Of a stretch of 64,000 bases of DNA, positions 52,580-63,994 are shown piece after piece. A program made the position numbers and the translations under genes. Origin of the DNA: Nitzschia sp. pyKryTriq1 (lineage: Eukaryota > Bacillariophyta > Bacillariophyceae > Bacillariales > Bacillariaceae). A model generated the notes under the pieces. That model saw nothing but the letters and a program-made list of their open reading frames with translations, did no database searches and was not told where the DNA came from. Position 1 is the stretch's first letter; each line of letters opens with the position of its first letter. The stretch covers positions 3,224,001 to 3,288,000 of the forward strand of contig OY101116.1 in NCBI GenBank assembly GCA_956465555.1. The letters run 5' to 3'.

Positions 52580-53036
52580 GGCTAAGATTTCCGTACGCGA
52601 GGAGTAAGTTCGAGATGAATGAATCAATCCAAACGAAGAGTGTCATGGGCTGTCATCTATCTTGACAGAGAGAATAAACATTTTTTGATGTCGATGTCGA
52701 CCGTATTATTATTTGCATTCTTGTTCTTATTTTGGGCGGGAGTGAGCGAGTCGTGTGGTGTGTGGTATGATATTATGACGTCATAATCATTCCGCGCGCG
52801 CCAGCTGCCTGGCCGGCTCTCGCCTTCACTCAGAAAAGTTCGTCGTGCGGGAATGAATGTCGTCACCCTGAAAACTACAAGTAGTACTTTGAACCGTCTA
52901 CCGTTGCTGCCCACTCGTTCCACTTTCCCGAAGATCTGGATCTGAACGAAACCGCCAATCTTGCGGAATCATCATCATTGTTTCGCACGCAGCCATAACG
53001 AAAGTCAGCGAGGAGTCCTCAAAACCTTCAAGCGCC
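52580..53036. other. Divergent promoter region
   Basis: Lies between the dioxygenase gene and the Cys-rich gene. No gene seen; a GATGTCGATGTCGA word at about 52687. Confidence 0.5.
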
Positions 53037-53780
53037 ATGGCTACATCTGCTGGACAGCCTCTCGCCGCGTCACCTTGTTCGGGCAAACGTGCAGTGGGTG
53101 GCCGTCGCCTGGGCCAGCGATCTGACATGCCCGCCATCGAGCAGTGTTCCATGCAAGGTTGTTCTGGCCCGGTAACTGCCATGATGTCGAGTATCTGGAC
53201 TCCTGGTAAGGAATGGAAAGTTTGTGATACCTGCCAATGGCTTTTTGACCCAGATTCTCTCGGTTCGGACGAAAACATTCAGAGCGAGGGAGCATGGACA
53301 AAGGGTTCTTCCCGGGTCTTTCTCGACAGCGAAAATGAAGCGTCTGCGTGCGTTCTCCAGGAGACAACGATGTCAACCAAGAACCACCACAATCTTTCCT
53401 ACGAAGGCTCCTCCAACAAGTACAACGAAAAGGCGCTCGTTGCTGCTCCGATCGCAGCCTGGCACAAGTTTGAGAAGGTGCTATCTTTCCGAAAGCTCAC
53501 TGGAAGCAGGATGAAGAAATGCAATATGGATGACTGCGATCTTGGTGCCTGTTCTCTATGGACAATCTGGGACCAAAGTGATGCTTCTGATATCCCAACA
53601 AAGAAGCCACTCTACCTCTGTCTCGACTGCCAGGAGCAAAAGTTCGGTGGATGGCCCACTTCGATTGAGCTCCTAGGCAAAGGTTTCATGAGCGAAGAGA
53701 AACGCGATGTCATCACAAGGAGATGCTCGAAGCAGTCGAACCCTATCATGCCGCCCGCCTTCGTCAAGGATCTTGCCTAA
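53037..53780 (+). CDS. Cys-rich protein with two similar zinc-binding-like modules
   Basis: The product is 247 residues from CGCCATGG at 53037. Two related halves can be seen. The first has CSMQGCSGPVTAMMSSIW, then WKVCDTCQWLF about 20 residues later. The second has CNMDDCDLGACSLWTIW, then LYLCLDCQEQKFGGWP. Each thus gives C-x4-C followed by C-x2-C, a pattern able to hold one zinc ion. Between them is a Ser/Asn-rich linker. The protein ends with a basic segment. I do not recognise the family; a treble-clef or ribbon protein binding nucleic acid or protein is a reasonable guess, no more. No signal peptide or membrane segment. It is convergent with the eIF4B-like gene. Confidence 0.65.
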   Translation: MATSAGQPLAASPCSGKRAVGGRRLGQRSDMPAIEQCSMQGCSGPVTAMMSSIWTPGKEWKVCDTCQWLFDPDSLGSDENIQSEGAWTKGSSRVFLDSENEASACVLQETTMSTKNHHNLSYEGSSNKYNEKALVAAPIAAWHKFEKVLSFRKLTGSRMKKCNMDDCDLGACSLWTIWDQSDASDIPTKKPLYLCLDCQEQKFGGWPTSIELLGKGFMSEEKRDVITRRCSKQSNPIMPPAFVKDLA

Positions 53781-53967
53781 GATACCGCCATGCTCACACT
53801 ACGTTCCTGGAATCATCAACGTGATGATATGGCAGTGCCCTGTCCAAGATGTAACGAAATGAACTAGCTAGTACTTAGCCGTCTTTGCCTACGCGTCGCA
53901 CGGTACTTGCCTTGTCACCAATGAGTGCTTTTCGAACGCTGAGCGATCACTAGATATCGAATTGCGC

Positions 53968-56385
53968 TTACTCCTCGTAGTCTTCTTCCTCCTCCTCCTC
54001 TTCCTCTTCGAGCCAGTTGAACCATTCAACTGTTTGGATGACGGCGTTCACTTTGCCCCCTTCGTGCGCTTCCGACTCGTCTTCTTTCCACAACTCAAAG
54101 GCTTCGTCCGACGCGAGATCATACTTGTACATCGAGCGGAACATCGCTTGGATAACATATTCATCATTCAGTTTGGGCATTCCGATCTTATTGCAGTACT
54201 TTTGGATAGCAAATAATATATCGACTTGTTTCAGAAGATCGTCCTCAACCAACGACACCAACGCAGCGCCGTACTTGTCGGGTTCGGCCCAAGCACAGGT
54301 GATATCCGGATTCAACTTTTCGGTTTCATCCAAGAAAGTGAAAACCAAATTCTCGACGCTCGGGACGATTTGATCTGCCAGCCAGGCTTTGAGGTCCTCT
54401 CCTAATCTCTTTCCACTGACGAATTCTGAAATCAATGGAGCATCATCCACGACAGGGACGGTAGCCGGAGCTGGCGCCTTTGCTGGAGCAGCATCAGACT
54501 TTTCCTTCGGCGGCTGAGGGACACTGTCCGCTTTTTCTTTCGTGGGAGGCTTCAAAATATTATCGGCGTGTTGCTTTGTCGGTACCTTGAGTATGTTTTC
54601 TTCCAAGGGGCGAGCCTTGGGCTTGAGAAGATCGGCGACAGAACTTTTCGGGGGCTCAGGTTCCGCGGGACCATCTTCTTCGCCGCGATCATTATATCTG
54701 TCGAATCCACCACGTCGCGGTCCATCATAACCGTCATTGCCGCGCCTATCGAATCTGTCACCACGACCACGATCATCGAATCTTTCACGGTCGCCACCGA
54801 AACCTCTTTGGCTCGGTTCGACATAATCCTCGTCGGCAGCAACAGCAGCTGCAAATCGAGAATTCTGAGGAATTGGTCCTCCCCTATCATCACGGCGACC
54901 AAAGCCATCTTGATCGCGTCCAAGTCCTTCCCGTTCGCGCTCCTCTTCCGCCATGGCGGCCGCCGCCGCGAATCGCGAATTGGCTACAGGTGGAGGACCG
55001 CGATCGTTTCGGCGGTAATCATCATTAGAACGGTCAGCCTCTGCCGCCGCTGCAAACCGAGAATTAGCTACTGGGGGTGGGCCACGGTCATCTCTGTCGC
55101 GGAAAGTTGATCGATCCGCTTCGGCTGCAGCAGCAAAGCGAGAGTTGGCCACTGGTGGAGGGCCCCTCTCATCCCGATCGCGGTACGAGGAACGATCAGC
55201 TTCCGCAGCTGCAGCAAAACGAGAATTGGCGACTGGTGGTGGTCCCCTCCTTGCCTCTCTGTCTTTGTTCTTTTCGCGCTCTTCATCGGCCAATTCCGCG
55301 AATCGTTTGTTCACAATAGGAGGGGGACCTCTGTTGCCTCCACGATCGTGACGAACACTAGACTGTATCATGAGGACAAGAAAATTGAGTGACGATGAAA
55401 AGATTCAAATAATAGCCACCGTTTCAAGAAAGAATCCTTACATCACGTTTCGTATCAGGGGCCTCTCCAAGCATTGCAGCTCTAGAGTTGACAACTTTTG
55501 GTGTTCTGCGTTTTGGGTCGGCATCATCAGCCGTGGACCCTGTTTCCTCTTTAACAACCGGCTTTTCTTCTGCCAACGCAGGTTCTGACTCATCTTTCGG
55601 TTTGTCTGTTTTCACTTCAGCGTTGGCAGGTTTCTCGGCAGGACTACTTTCGATGGCGGGGGCATCAGATTTAGGGGCTTCTTCCTTCTTTGGTTCAGGC
55701 TTGGTGGCAGTTCTTGCTTTCAATTGAAGGCGAGGGCGTTCACCTGTGGGGGCAGGGGTTGGAGCCCCCCTGTCAAGTCCGCCATTTCTGCTGCTGCCTC
55801 GTTCAAAACCACCTCCTCGATCACGGTCAAAGCCCCCACGGTCGCCTCCAAATTTGGAGCCACCGTCTCGATCAAACCCGCCACCTCGTCGATCGAACCC
55901 CCCGCGGTCTCCTCGGTCGAAACCACCTCCACGATCGCTACCACGATCAAAACCACCACCGCCGCCACCGCGCTCAAAGCCACCTCCTCGACGATCATCG
56001 CGGTAGCCACCACCACGGTCGTCACGGAAGCCTCCATGATCTCCAAATCCGCCGCCGCCGCCACGATCATCACGGAATCCACCGCCGCCGCCGCCACCGC
56101 CACCGCCTCTTCGCCAGCTGCTATCTTGATCAGCCCGGGAGATTTCTCTGTCTGGACCGTCGTCACGATGCGACCGTCGTTGGAAGGAGCCGTCGTCATC
56201 AGGTCTGCAAGAGGAAAATAATTAGACATGTTGACGAACAAGTACAACAAAATAAGAAAGGTTCCCCACTCAGCCGTGTCTCACCCTCGTTGTTTGGGAG
56301 CCGTGGGCAGCACATCCATTTCATTGGAGGGAGCACCACCCATGAAATCCCCCAAGGACATCTTCACGCCTTTGTTATTGGGCAT
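53968..56385 (-). CDS. eIF4B-like translation factor with C-terminal W2 domain
   Basis: Three exons, 56285-56385, 55442-56204 and 53968-55362, with 79-80 nt GT-AG introns, give 752 residues. The start (VKMSLGDFMGG, then LPTAPKQRG) resembles plant and yeast eIF4B, where this region binds the 40S ribosome. Exon 2 is an RGG-rich RNA-binding region (repeated GGFDRGGD-like units) followed by a Lys/Glu/Pro-rich stretch. Exon 3 holds six copies of a unit of about 23-26 residues built on RGPPPVANSRFAAAAEADR. The last 150 residues are a W2 (eIF5C) domain: LAWLADQIVP-like helices, DEAFELWKEDESEAHEGG and VIQTVEWFNWL, ending in a poly-Glu tail. W2 occurs in eIF5, eIF2B-epsilon and eIF4G2-type proteins, not in known eIF4B, so the combination is unusual. 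Confidence 0.75.
54840..55340 (-). repeat. Coding repeat array (NSRFAAAAEADR units)
   Basis: About six successive units of roughly 70-80 nt encode variations of RGPPPVANSRFAAAAEADR. The first (VNKRFAELADEER) and last (PQNSRFAAAVAADED) are the most diverged. The middle three are nearly identical in protein but differ in codons, so selection, not recent copying, keeps them alike. Confidence 0.75.
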
Positions 56386-57285
56386 TGTGCTGATTGATAA
56401 CTGTATGGTAAATTCGACCGACGAAAGTTCTTTTGAGACTTTGAACTTTCACTCCACTTTCCTAAGAACTCTTATCCAGCAAGGCGATGATTACTAGAGA
56501 TCACTTCTTGTACTTGATCTTGTACTTGTACTGTACTTGAGCAGCACCTGGTACTTGTAAAGAAAATGTATGATGAGTATTGTGTTACGTACCGGCACTG
56601 GTACCGGTATGATTGCATTGTTATTGTCGAAGCGAATTGCCACCGCCGTTTTGACTATCACGGACCACGAATGACGGAGCGCCTTCTGGCATTCCATGTT
56701 CCATGTACAAATTCACGAAACGCTCAGTATGCACCGGAATGTTGAATTCTTTCATTAGACGTACAGTACAGCAGTACCAGGTACCGTTACTGTACGGTGC
56801 AGTAGACTGTGGTTTGGATGGCCACCAATTTGAGTGGCTGTGACCTACCGTACTGTACCGGTACTGTACAGTACGAGTACGCGCGCGGGGCAACGAAATC
56901 CGTCAGTCATGCATTCACGAATTGAGGGTCACGAGAAATTGCTTCCACGCGGCCGCTATTCGAGCACGTCATCATCGGCTAAAAATAATATTACTATTAT
57001 CCCATCCCGCAAGCAAGTACAGTACTGTACCTGGTACTGTGTACTGTAGTAAACTCAGCCCCGCCGACGACGCCCGAAGAAAAGAAGTGGCAAGCTGGCT
57101 TTCGACCCGCCGCCGCCGAAAGCTTCTGTTTTGGATCGGCCGATGATGATTGGGACGTCACCATGCGCACCAACAAGTAGCCACAAGCAACAACATAGTA
57201 GAGCTGAAGGCCTTAGAACCAAGTTGTTACTTTTACTACCCAAGTTATTACTTTTACCACCCTAAGATTGATCGAAAGGCCTGTA
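56386..57285. repeat. Divergent promoter region with GTAC words
   Basis: No gene. GTAC/CCGG clusters at about 56510-56620, 56757-56800, 56845-56885 and 57015-57050. Just upstream of clpP a 21-bp unit (AAGTTRTTACTTTTACYACCC) is duplicated at about 57221-57263. Confidence 0.55.
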
Positions 57286-58300
57286 ATGATGCTGAAGATT
57301 TTCACCTTGGCTTGTGCAGTCGCCACAGGATGTAAGTAGAAGTTGTTGATCCTTTGAATTAGAGCTTGGAAATCACAAGTCCGATGCATTTTCAATTATA
57401 ATATCTGAATATCTCTAACTTGCATAATTTCCTGCTTCTCTCGCAGCTGCTTTCCATGTTGTCGGCAATGCTGGTGTAGCAAGGACATCACTGGCCTCCA
57501 TGGGAAGTCCATGGATGATGCCCGATGAGGTGAGTCCAAAAACGCTCAAGATACTTCGTAGTCTATACATATAGTTCGAATGCCGAAAGTTTGCGAAGCA
57601 GATTTGCTGATAACTTGTTTCTCCACCGATGATCATAACAAATGTAATACAGCCTGCTGAACCAAAGCCGGCTCCCAAGCCTCGTAAGCAACCTCCTCTA
57701 CCCACCGTTGATGGTGAATCTGGCCAATTGGATGTTGTATCGAGGCTCTTGAAAGATCGCATTCTCTTGTTGGGGACCGACGTGAATGATGAAGTCGCCA
57801 ATGTATTGGTTGCTCAGCTTCTGTACCTAGCAAATGAAGATCCTGATAAGGATATTACCTTGTACATCAACAGCCCCGGTGGTTCGGTCAGTGCTGGTTT
57901 GGCTATTTACGATACGATGCAATTCATTCCCTGCGATATTCAAACTGTATGCTTCGGCATGGCGGCCAGTATGGGGGCCTTCTTGTTGGGAGCCGGGACC
58001 AAGGGAAAGAGAAAGTCGCTTCCGAACGCTCGTATCATGATTCATCAACCGTTGGGTGGTGCTCAGGGCCAAGCTGCGGATATTGAAATTCAAGCCAAGG
58101 AGATTCTTTTCACAAAGGCTTCTTTGAACAAGTTCATGGCTGATTATTGTGACCAACCAGTGGAAAAGATTGCCGCTGATACGGATCGTGACTTCTTCAT
58201 GACTCCGTACGAGGCCTTGGACTATGGAATCATCGATGAGGTCATCAAGACCAAGACAAGTCACATTCCGGTTCCCGCCATGCCTAGCCTGCGCGGGTAG
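57286..58300 (+). CDS. clpP: Plastid ATP-dependent Clp protease proteolytic subunit
   Basis: Three exons, 57286-57331, 57447-57529 and 57653-58300, with GT-AG introns of 115 and 123 nt, give 258 residues. Exons 1 and 2 encode a signal peptide ([10 protein letters not shown]) and, across the first intron, the motif GSAFHV, the classic diatom plastid import site. ClpP forms the tetradecameric barrel that degrades proteins fed by Clp ATPases. The catalytic triad is S149 (GMAASMGAF), H174 (IMIHQPLGG) and D223 (TDRDFF). The body ([36 protein letters not shown]) is an active-type ClpP rather than a ClpR. Two ATGs stand in tandem at 57286 and 57289. The import peptide is built from separate exons, a common arrangement for nuclear genes of plastid proteins. 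Confidence 0.95.
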
Positions 58301-58557
58301 ATCTATTGTTACTAGTCAAACCTTAGATTCTCTCACAATACCAGCACAGGACTCAAAAAAATTTCCATTAGAGCTCTAATAGGGAAACAGCTCTCATTGC
58401 AGTAGTTTCGAGAAGCGCTGCAGGTGACAAGGTAGAGAGATTTGCCATGTTTGCTTGTAGACTATTGTAGTTTGCTTAGACTATTCTGAATACAACACAA
58501 ATTTGAGAAGATCGTACGCCTATACAGTGGTGCCATTACTTTTGTCCCAAGCTCGTA

Positions 58558-60648
58558 TTAGCTTCCCGCACGCCCGTCGTAAACGTGATCACTGCGTCTC
58601 GTAGCATAGTTGCGCTTAAAAGCCTCGATCCAGTAATGATCAACTTTCTTTCGTTCCGATTCTGGTGTTTTCGCCATGTAGCTCTCTAGACGAGCTTCCT
58701 TGGTTTGTTTCTTCGATAGCCGCTTGCTCGAAGAACGTTCCTCGCTGGAAAGTGAGGTTTCTGGTGTCCTTGAATCATCTAGTTTGGAAACATGCAGCTT
58801 GCGATCCACGGAACCAGAAGTTCCTGAGGCATGGTTGCCGTCGTCTTTTTTGGCCTTTCGTTTCCATTTTCCAACTAAATTGAGAGTGTCCTTGAATGTT
58901 TTGTTGTTAATTTGTGGCTTGTTTTGCGCGGTGTTCTTCGAATACAGGAAAGTTGCAACTGGTACCACGTCACTCGCGGATATCGAGAAGCTATCGTCAA
59001 GTAGCAAATGACTGCCATGGTCAGCATCGGTTGAGTGCATGCCAGGCCTCTGTCTCTCGGAGGAAGGCGACCTGCTCTTGGGGCCTGCATAGACAGAAAT
59101 CACACGCCGAGGAGGATTGAGCGTTGAGACCTTGCGTGACTCTGATTCCAGCGTTGCTATTGAGCCAGAGCTTTCCATCATTCTTGCCGACTTCGACCTG
59201 ACTAGGAAGGCTGAGCGCCTGGACACTCGTCTCGGCGAAAGTGTACCCTTGGAATTTCGTCCAGGTGAAGATGGAATTGGCGGTACAACAACTTTCTTTC
59301 GCCGAGGTGTCTCTGGTGGAGAGACTGCCCGGTGGGAAAGCTTTCGCCGTGGTGATGCGCGCTTGGATACGTCGTCCTTCGCAGGTGCCTTAAAGATGGG
59401 AATGCGGACGCCGAGTTCAGAGAGGGACTTGCTCCTTGGAGGAAGTGAGGGGCGGTGACGGGGGGTCGTCGGCGTGTCATCGGTAGCAACCTTCTCGACG
59501 GAGAGTGAATGCAATCTTTTGGGTGTTGACGCAGAAATTGAGCTTGAAACTTGCGCAATTTGCAGTGAATTGCTTCGTATAGGGGCTCTCGGGCTACGTG
59601 TACTTTCATTCCCCCTAGAAGAAGTCTTTGAATGTCTCCTCCCTCTCCGAAGCTGTTTACTCTTGTCTTCTGGTACGCGCGACGTCAAACGGACGTCTCC
59701 CGGGCCGGACAATACATCATCCATAGGTTCCGAATCCCTCTTTTGCAGCTGTTCCGAATTTACGCTTGAAACGGAACTTGAAAGTGGCACCACTGCCAGC
59801 GACTTGCTTCGCGTAAGTGCTCTTCTCGGGTTTTGTACGTTTTCATTTTTTGTGGTTGAAGAATTCTTTGAATGTTTTCTCCCTCTCGAAAGCTCTTTGC
59901 TCTTTTCCTGTGGTGCGAGTGGTGTACGAACAAACTCCGCCGAATCAGTCGCAATGACAGGGAACGATTGATGCATCATATGGTTGGTTGTTTGAAGTGG
60001 GACGGGGTATGAGTTGGCTGCCTCAAAGGGTCCTGCTGAAAAGGAAGATGCGGAGCTGTGAAGTGGCTTGAAAGCTCCATCGGAAGAAAACAACGACACA
60101 GATACGTCATTGAATTTTTTTTCAAATCTCCCACCTATGGGTAAGAAAGGTTGTACAAGTAGCGACTTTGTCCGCCGAAGGGGCATCGGTTTTGGTTTGG
60201 GGGTTTCAATGTCAAGGTGCTGCGGCGGGGAGGATGTGAAGGAAAGCGATCTGGTAGGTACCTGCCTCTCTACCGTTGCTGATTGGGAGCGTTTACCTTT
60301 TCTCATTCTATGCTTTGGTCCCTTCGTTGTGATAGTGGTGGTGCTATTGGCCTTCTCGACGAATCCAAAAGAGGGGCAAGAATAGTTCAAATTCTTTTTC
60401 ACTTTCAATTTTCTCGGAATTTTCACTTTGGCCTTAGGGACCTGGTCATAAGAGGCATGAAAATCTACACCTTCCGGTGGCTCCATGTTCATCAAGTCCT
60501 CAAAATTCAGAGACGCATCATGATCATTTCCATCGGCTCCAACGCTTTCTACATCGCCAAGGACGAGCTTGCTCATCGAAGGCAAGTGGAACACCTTGCT
60601 ATCGTGCAAATCATACGATGACTCCTCGACACTATCTGAGTCGATCAT
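58558..60648 (-). CDS. Ser/Arg/Pro-rich disordered protein with repeated RSKSL motifs
   Basis: The intronless frame gives 696 residues from the ATG at 60648. Residues 1-90 are acidic with FEDLMNMEPPEGVDFHASY. The bulk is basic, Ser/Pro-rich and probably disordered. A short motif of the type R-S/T-K/N-S-L recurs at least five times (RRTKSLLVQ, TRSKSLAVV, IRSNSLQIA, PRSKSLSEL, VRSKSARMM), a good basophilic kinase or 14-3-3 site. Two segments around RALTRSKSLAVVPLSSS and RAPIRSNSLQIAQVSSS look like an internal duplication that also includes KELSRGRKHSKNSS and KQLRRGRRHSKTSS. The C-terminus is a Lys/Arg-rich helix (ESERKKVDHYWIEAFKRNYATR). No family is recognised; a phosphorylation-controlled scaffold is only a suggestion. 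Confidence 0.7.
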   Translation of the reverse strand: MIDSDSVEESSYDLHDSKVFHLPSMSKLVLGDVESVGADGNDHDASLNFEDLMNMEPPEGVDFHASYDQVPKAKVKIPRKLKVKKNLNYSCPSFGFVEKANSTTTITTKGPKHRMRKGKRSQSATVERQVPTRSLSFTSSPPQHLDIETPKPKPMPLRRTKSLLVQPFLPIGGRFEKKFNDVSVSLFSSDGAFKPLHSSASSFSAGPFEAANSYPVPLQTTNHMMHQSFPVIATDSAEFVRTPLAPQEKSKELSRGRKHSKNSSTTKNENVQNPRRALTRSKSLAVVPLSSSVSSVNSEQLQKRDSEPMDDVLSGPGDVRLTSRVPEDKSKQLRRGRRHSKTSSRGNESTRSPRAPIRSNSLQIAQVSSSISASTPKRLHSLSVEKVATDDTPTTPRHRPSLPPRSKSLSELGVRIPIFKAPAKDDVSKRASPRRKLSHRAVSPPETPRRKKVVVPPIPSSPGRNSKGTLSPRRVSRRSAFLVRSKSARMMESSGSIATLESESRKVSTLNPPRRVISVYAGPKSRSPSSERQRPGMHSTDADHGSHLLLDDSFSISASDVVPVATFLYSKNTAQNKPQINNKTFKDTLNLVGKWKRKAKKDDGNHASGTSGSVDRKLHVSKLDDSRTPETSLSSEERSSSKRLSKKQTKEARLESYMAKTPESERKKVDHYWIEAFKRNYATRRSDHVYDGRAGS

Positions 60649-61914
60649 GATTGGTGTTTATGGGCACTGTGTCTCCCGTTGGATGAATAATGGAGTTCGG
60701 TTAAACAGTTTGAGTGAGTTTGGGTACAACATGTGGTGGTTGTGTTGTTGTGAGGTGTTCACAGTGAGAGGTGAGGCGTCTCCAGGGTGAGAAATTTGCT
60801 TAGTTTCGTACTTCTCACCTTCTCGCAATACCTGGTACTCGTACCGGTACTGTACTCATACTGTAGGTACCGGTACTGTACCACAAGTACTCTGTACCAC
60901 AAGTACTCACTCGTAGTACTCGTACGAATACGCATCAAACATGCCGTCGCAGTTGACAAGTAGTGCTAATAACAATAATTATGCTCCGGTCATTATACGA
61001 TTAAAAAAAATAAGAATACATAGCCCGCGCTGCTCTATCTCTAGCCGCTGCGCGTTTGGACGACTGTTTTGTGTTTTGTGGGAGTGTTGTGAATATACGT
61101 TAAGTAGTGTTCTCGAAAGGCTTATATGTATATTGACATTCTTCGTCCATGGATGCATCGAAAGAATAACCAGGGAGATAAAAGAGGTCATCTCTCGCTA
61201 CCGATACTCGTATCTACAGTTCTCTTCTGGGCTACTACTACTACTACTACTGCTGCATTGCTCTCGACAGTCAAGGTAGTACATAGCTAAATTAGAACGT
61301 GCACTTTTTCGGGATGCTTCACAATACGTACCGGTATACTGTACCGGTACTGCTGGTAGGGTACTGGTACCGTAGGAGCCAAATACTCTTTCTATCACAT
61401 GCGTAAAGCAATGGCTTCCTGCTTGTCTCTGTTCACTCTAGGCTATCGTAGTAACTCATGGCTAAAGATGGCTTTGAATTGTAGTATCGTAGTATGCTAG
61501 ATGCTGGTAGGGATGTCAACTACCTGGTTGGTTGATATCTGAGATTGTCTTCGTCTGACTTGCTTGGACTTGTCTCTCGATCAGTCTCATCGGCTCTCGC
61601 CGATGAGCCTTGAGCTGTAGGAACACCCAAGATGTGCATCGGTTGCCGCCCGGCTCGTATAGACTGATCGGACTCGTCATGGACTTGGCTAGTCCTTCTG
61701 CTCCCACATTACGCATGCCAGCAACACGAGTAGAAAATAAAGGATTGGGTTTCACGATGTTCAGATGGATGGTTCTGGAAGTGCACCCTCTACTAGCTAG
61801 ACTATGACGTAATCGAGTAGCTCGAAAAGATTCCGACCAGGGATTGATTTGATGGTCAAGTTTCGTATATTCCAAGTTACTACTTAGTAAAAGGACCAGC
61901 TTCTCGCAACTCTA
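60649..61914. other. Intergenic region with GTAC words
   Basis: 1.27 kb without a supported gene. GTAC/CCGG words lie at about 60825-60930 and 61318-61375. CTACTACTACTACTACTGCTG at about 61232 is a short trinucleotide run. A minus-strand frame of 119 codons at 61516-61875 has no recognisable features and is not called. Confidence 0.5.
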
Positions 61915-63994
61915 CTATGGCTGGACTTCAGAAACTGCCACGGGTTCAGCTGGCATAGCATCACCAATACCACTGTTGCCATCCGCTTTCATTTCATCCT
62001 CCACGGCTTGCATTGACCTTCGGGCATTCCATGAAAGGAGCTTGTTCAAGGCGGAGACATATGCACGGGCAGAAGAAGTAATGATATCCGTGTCAGAACC
62101 CGATCCCGAGAATTTTCGGTTCTTGTAAACGCCGTTCTGCGAGTGGATTGACGGAACATCGTTGGGTCCACCTTCCTTGGGAGAAACGCTGACTCGTGTA
62201 ACAGCCAACGCCTAGACAAACAAAGAAAAGAATATGAGATCGAACTTGTTGATAGATGTCTAATCATCGTTGCATCATCGTCCCACATACCTCGATTCCT
62301 TCGTTGACTGCAGACAGAGAGTAGTTCTCCAACTCGACGGAAACACCGACGATCTGATCAATAGCTTTGTACACAGCATCCACGGGCCCCGTACCGGTGG
62401 AAGCAACAAACCGTTCTACCATATCAGGTCCCATCATTTTTACTGTGGCTGTAGGGATACCTGACATGCCAGTGGAAACTTGTAGTCCAGTAAGCCGCCA
62501 CATCATGTTGATGACACCGGCTTGATCGATGACAAGAGCCTCCAGATCTTCATCTTCGAGGCCGCCCTTTCGCTTCTCTGCAACTTCTTTAAACCGGGCA
62601 AATACAGCGTTGAGTTTATCGGGCTCCAAATCATAGCCGAGCTCCTTCAAACGGGTGCTGACAGCATTGCGTCCAGAATGCTTTCCCAAGACAATACCAG
62701 CTCCTGACTGAGCATCACCTCTCATGAGACCAATGCTTTCGGGGGTCATGATTTCGTAGGTACTCTTGTTCTTGATCATGCCGTCCTGGTGGATACCCGA
62801 CTCATGTTGGAATGCATTGGCGCCAACAATAGCCTTATGAGGTTGGCAGATCATGCCAGTGTATTCGGATACCATTTTTGATGTAGAAGTGATATGCACA
62901 GGGTTAATGGCCGTATAGAGCTTTCCTGTGCCGGGGCTGCCTTCGAATTGGGTATCACCCTTCAGAGCCAAGGACATAACGATTTCCTCCAGGGAAGCAT
63001 TTCCGGCTCGTTCACCGATTCCATTGATGGTGCACTCAAGCTGACGAGCACCATTCTTGGCACCGGCAAGAGAATTTGCTGTAGCCAGCCCCAGATCGTT
63101 TTGACAGTGAGTGCTAAAGACAACCTTCTCAGCACCTTTAACATTTGCTCTCAACAAGTTGATAAGATTTCCGAATTCCCACGGCATGTTCCATCCAGTG
63201 GTATCAGGAATGTTCAAGGTTGTGGCTCCCGCCTCGATGACTGCCGAGAGAATCTTGTATAGGAACTCAGGGTCCGAGCGTCCCGCATCTTCGGGGGAGA
63301 ATTCAATATCGTTGCAGCCCAGGCTTTTGGCGAATGTCACAGCGTTGACGGCGATCTCCACGACCTCGTCTGGCGTCTTATTGAGTTTGGTCTCCATATG
63401 AATTTTACTAGTGGCAATGAAGGTGTGAATTCTAGGCCTTTTGGCTCCCTTCACGGCATCCCAAGCACGTTCAATATCCTTTGGGTTAGCCCTCGAGAGA
63501 CCGCAAATAACTGGGACGTATCCATCATCAAAGACTTCGTTTCCAACGGTATCGGCAATTTGTTTGACAGCGGCGAAGTCATCGGGAGAGGCAATCGGAA
63601 AACCAGCTTCAATAATGTCCACGCCCAGCTTGGCCAACATGCGAGCAATCTCTAGTTTTTCTTGAGACGTGAGGGTGGCACCAGGACTTTGCTCTCCGTC
63701 GCGAAGGGTAGTATCGAAGATGCGAACGTAATCGGGGTCGGGGATTTCTCCAGGGATATAGGGGGGACGAGGCCGTCGAACATTAGGAGCAGTCTTGGCG
63801 TCGATGTCTTCGGTGGTAGAAAAGATGGGGGCTGGAGCACCTACTCGTTTTCTGTTGGAGAGACCGGCATTGAAGCGAGAAAGGGAGGCACCATTCTGCT
63901 TCTGCAGGGCAAGTGGAGTGAAGGCTTCGGTCGAGAAAGAATTGTTGGAGGCCGAAAGGACAGCCAAAAGAGCACCACCGATAGTTATCTTCAT
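61915..63994 (-). CDS. IPMS: 2-isopropylmalate synthase, plastid form
   Basis: This enzyme condenses acetyl-CoA with 2-oxoisovalerate, the first committed step of leucine synthesis. Two exons, 62291-63994 and 61915-62211, with a 79-nt GT-AG intron (GTATGT donor) give 666 residues; the join completes the family segment VNEGIEALAVTRV. The N-terminus has a signal peptide and the motif [10 protein letters not shown], indicating plastid import. The catalytic barrel shows [10 protein letters not shown] at 96-105, the metal-binding [15 protein letters not shown], and [14 protein letters not shown]. The regulatory (LeuA dimer) domain follows, with residues after [15 protein letters not shown] forming a short disordered tail. 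Feedback inhibition by leucine is known for the family and the domain is present. The related methylthioalkylmalate synthase of plants lacks this regulatory domain, so IPMS is preferred. Confidence 0.95.

Noticed and set aside
55690-56397. His/Arg-rich 235-codon plus-strand frame
   Set aside because: It is the complement of the RGG-coding exon; the minus-strand reading joins correctly to its neighbours.
61516-61875. 119-codon minus-strand frame upstream of the Ser/Arg-rich gene
   Set aside because: No similarity and no splice partner to the nearby isopropylmalate synthase, whose end at 61915 is complete.
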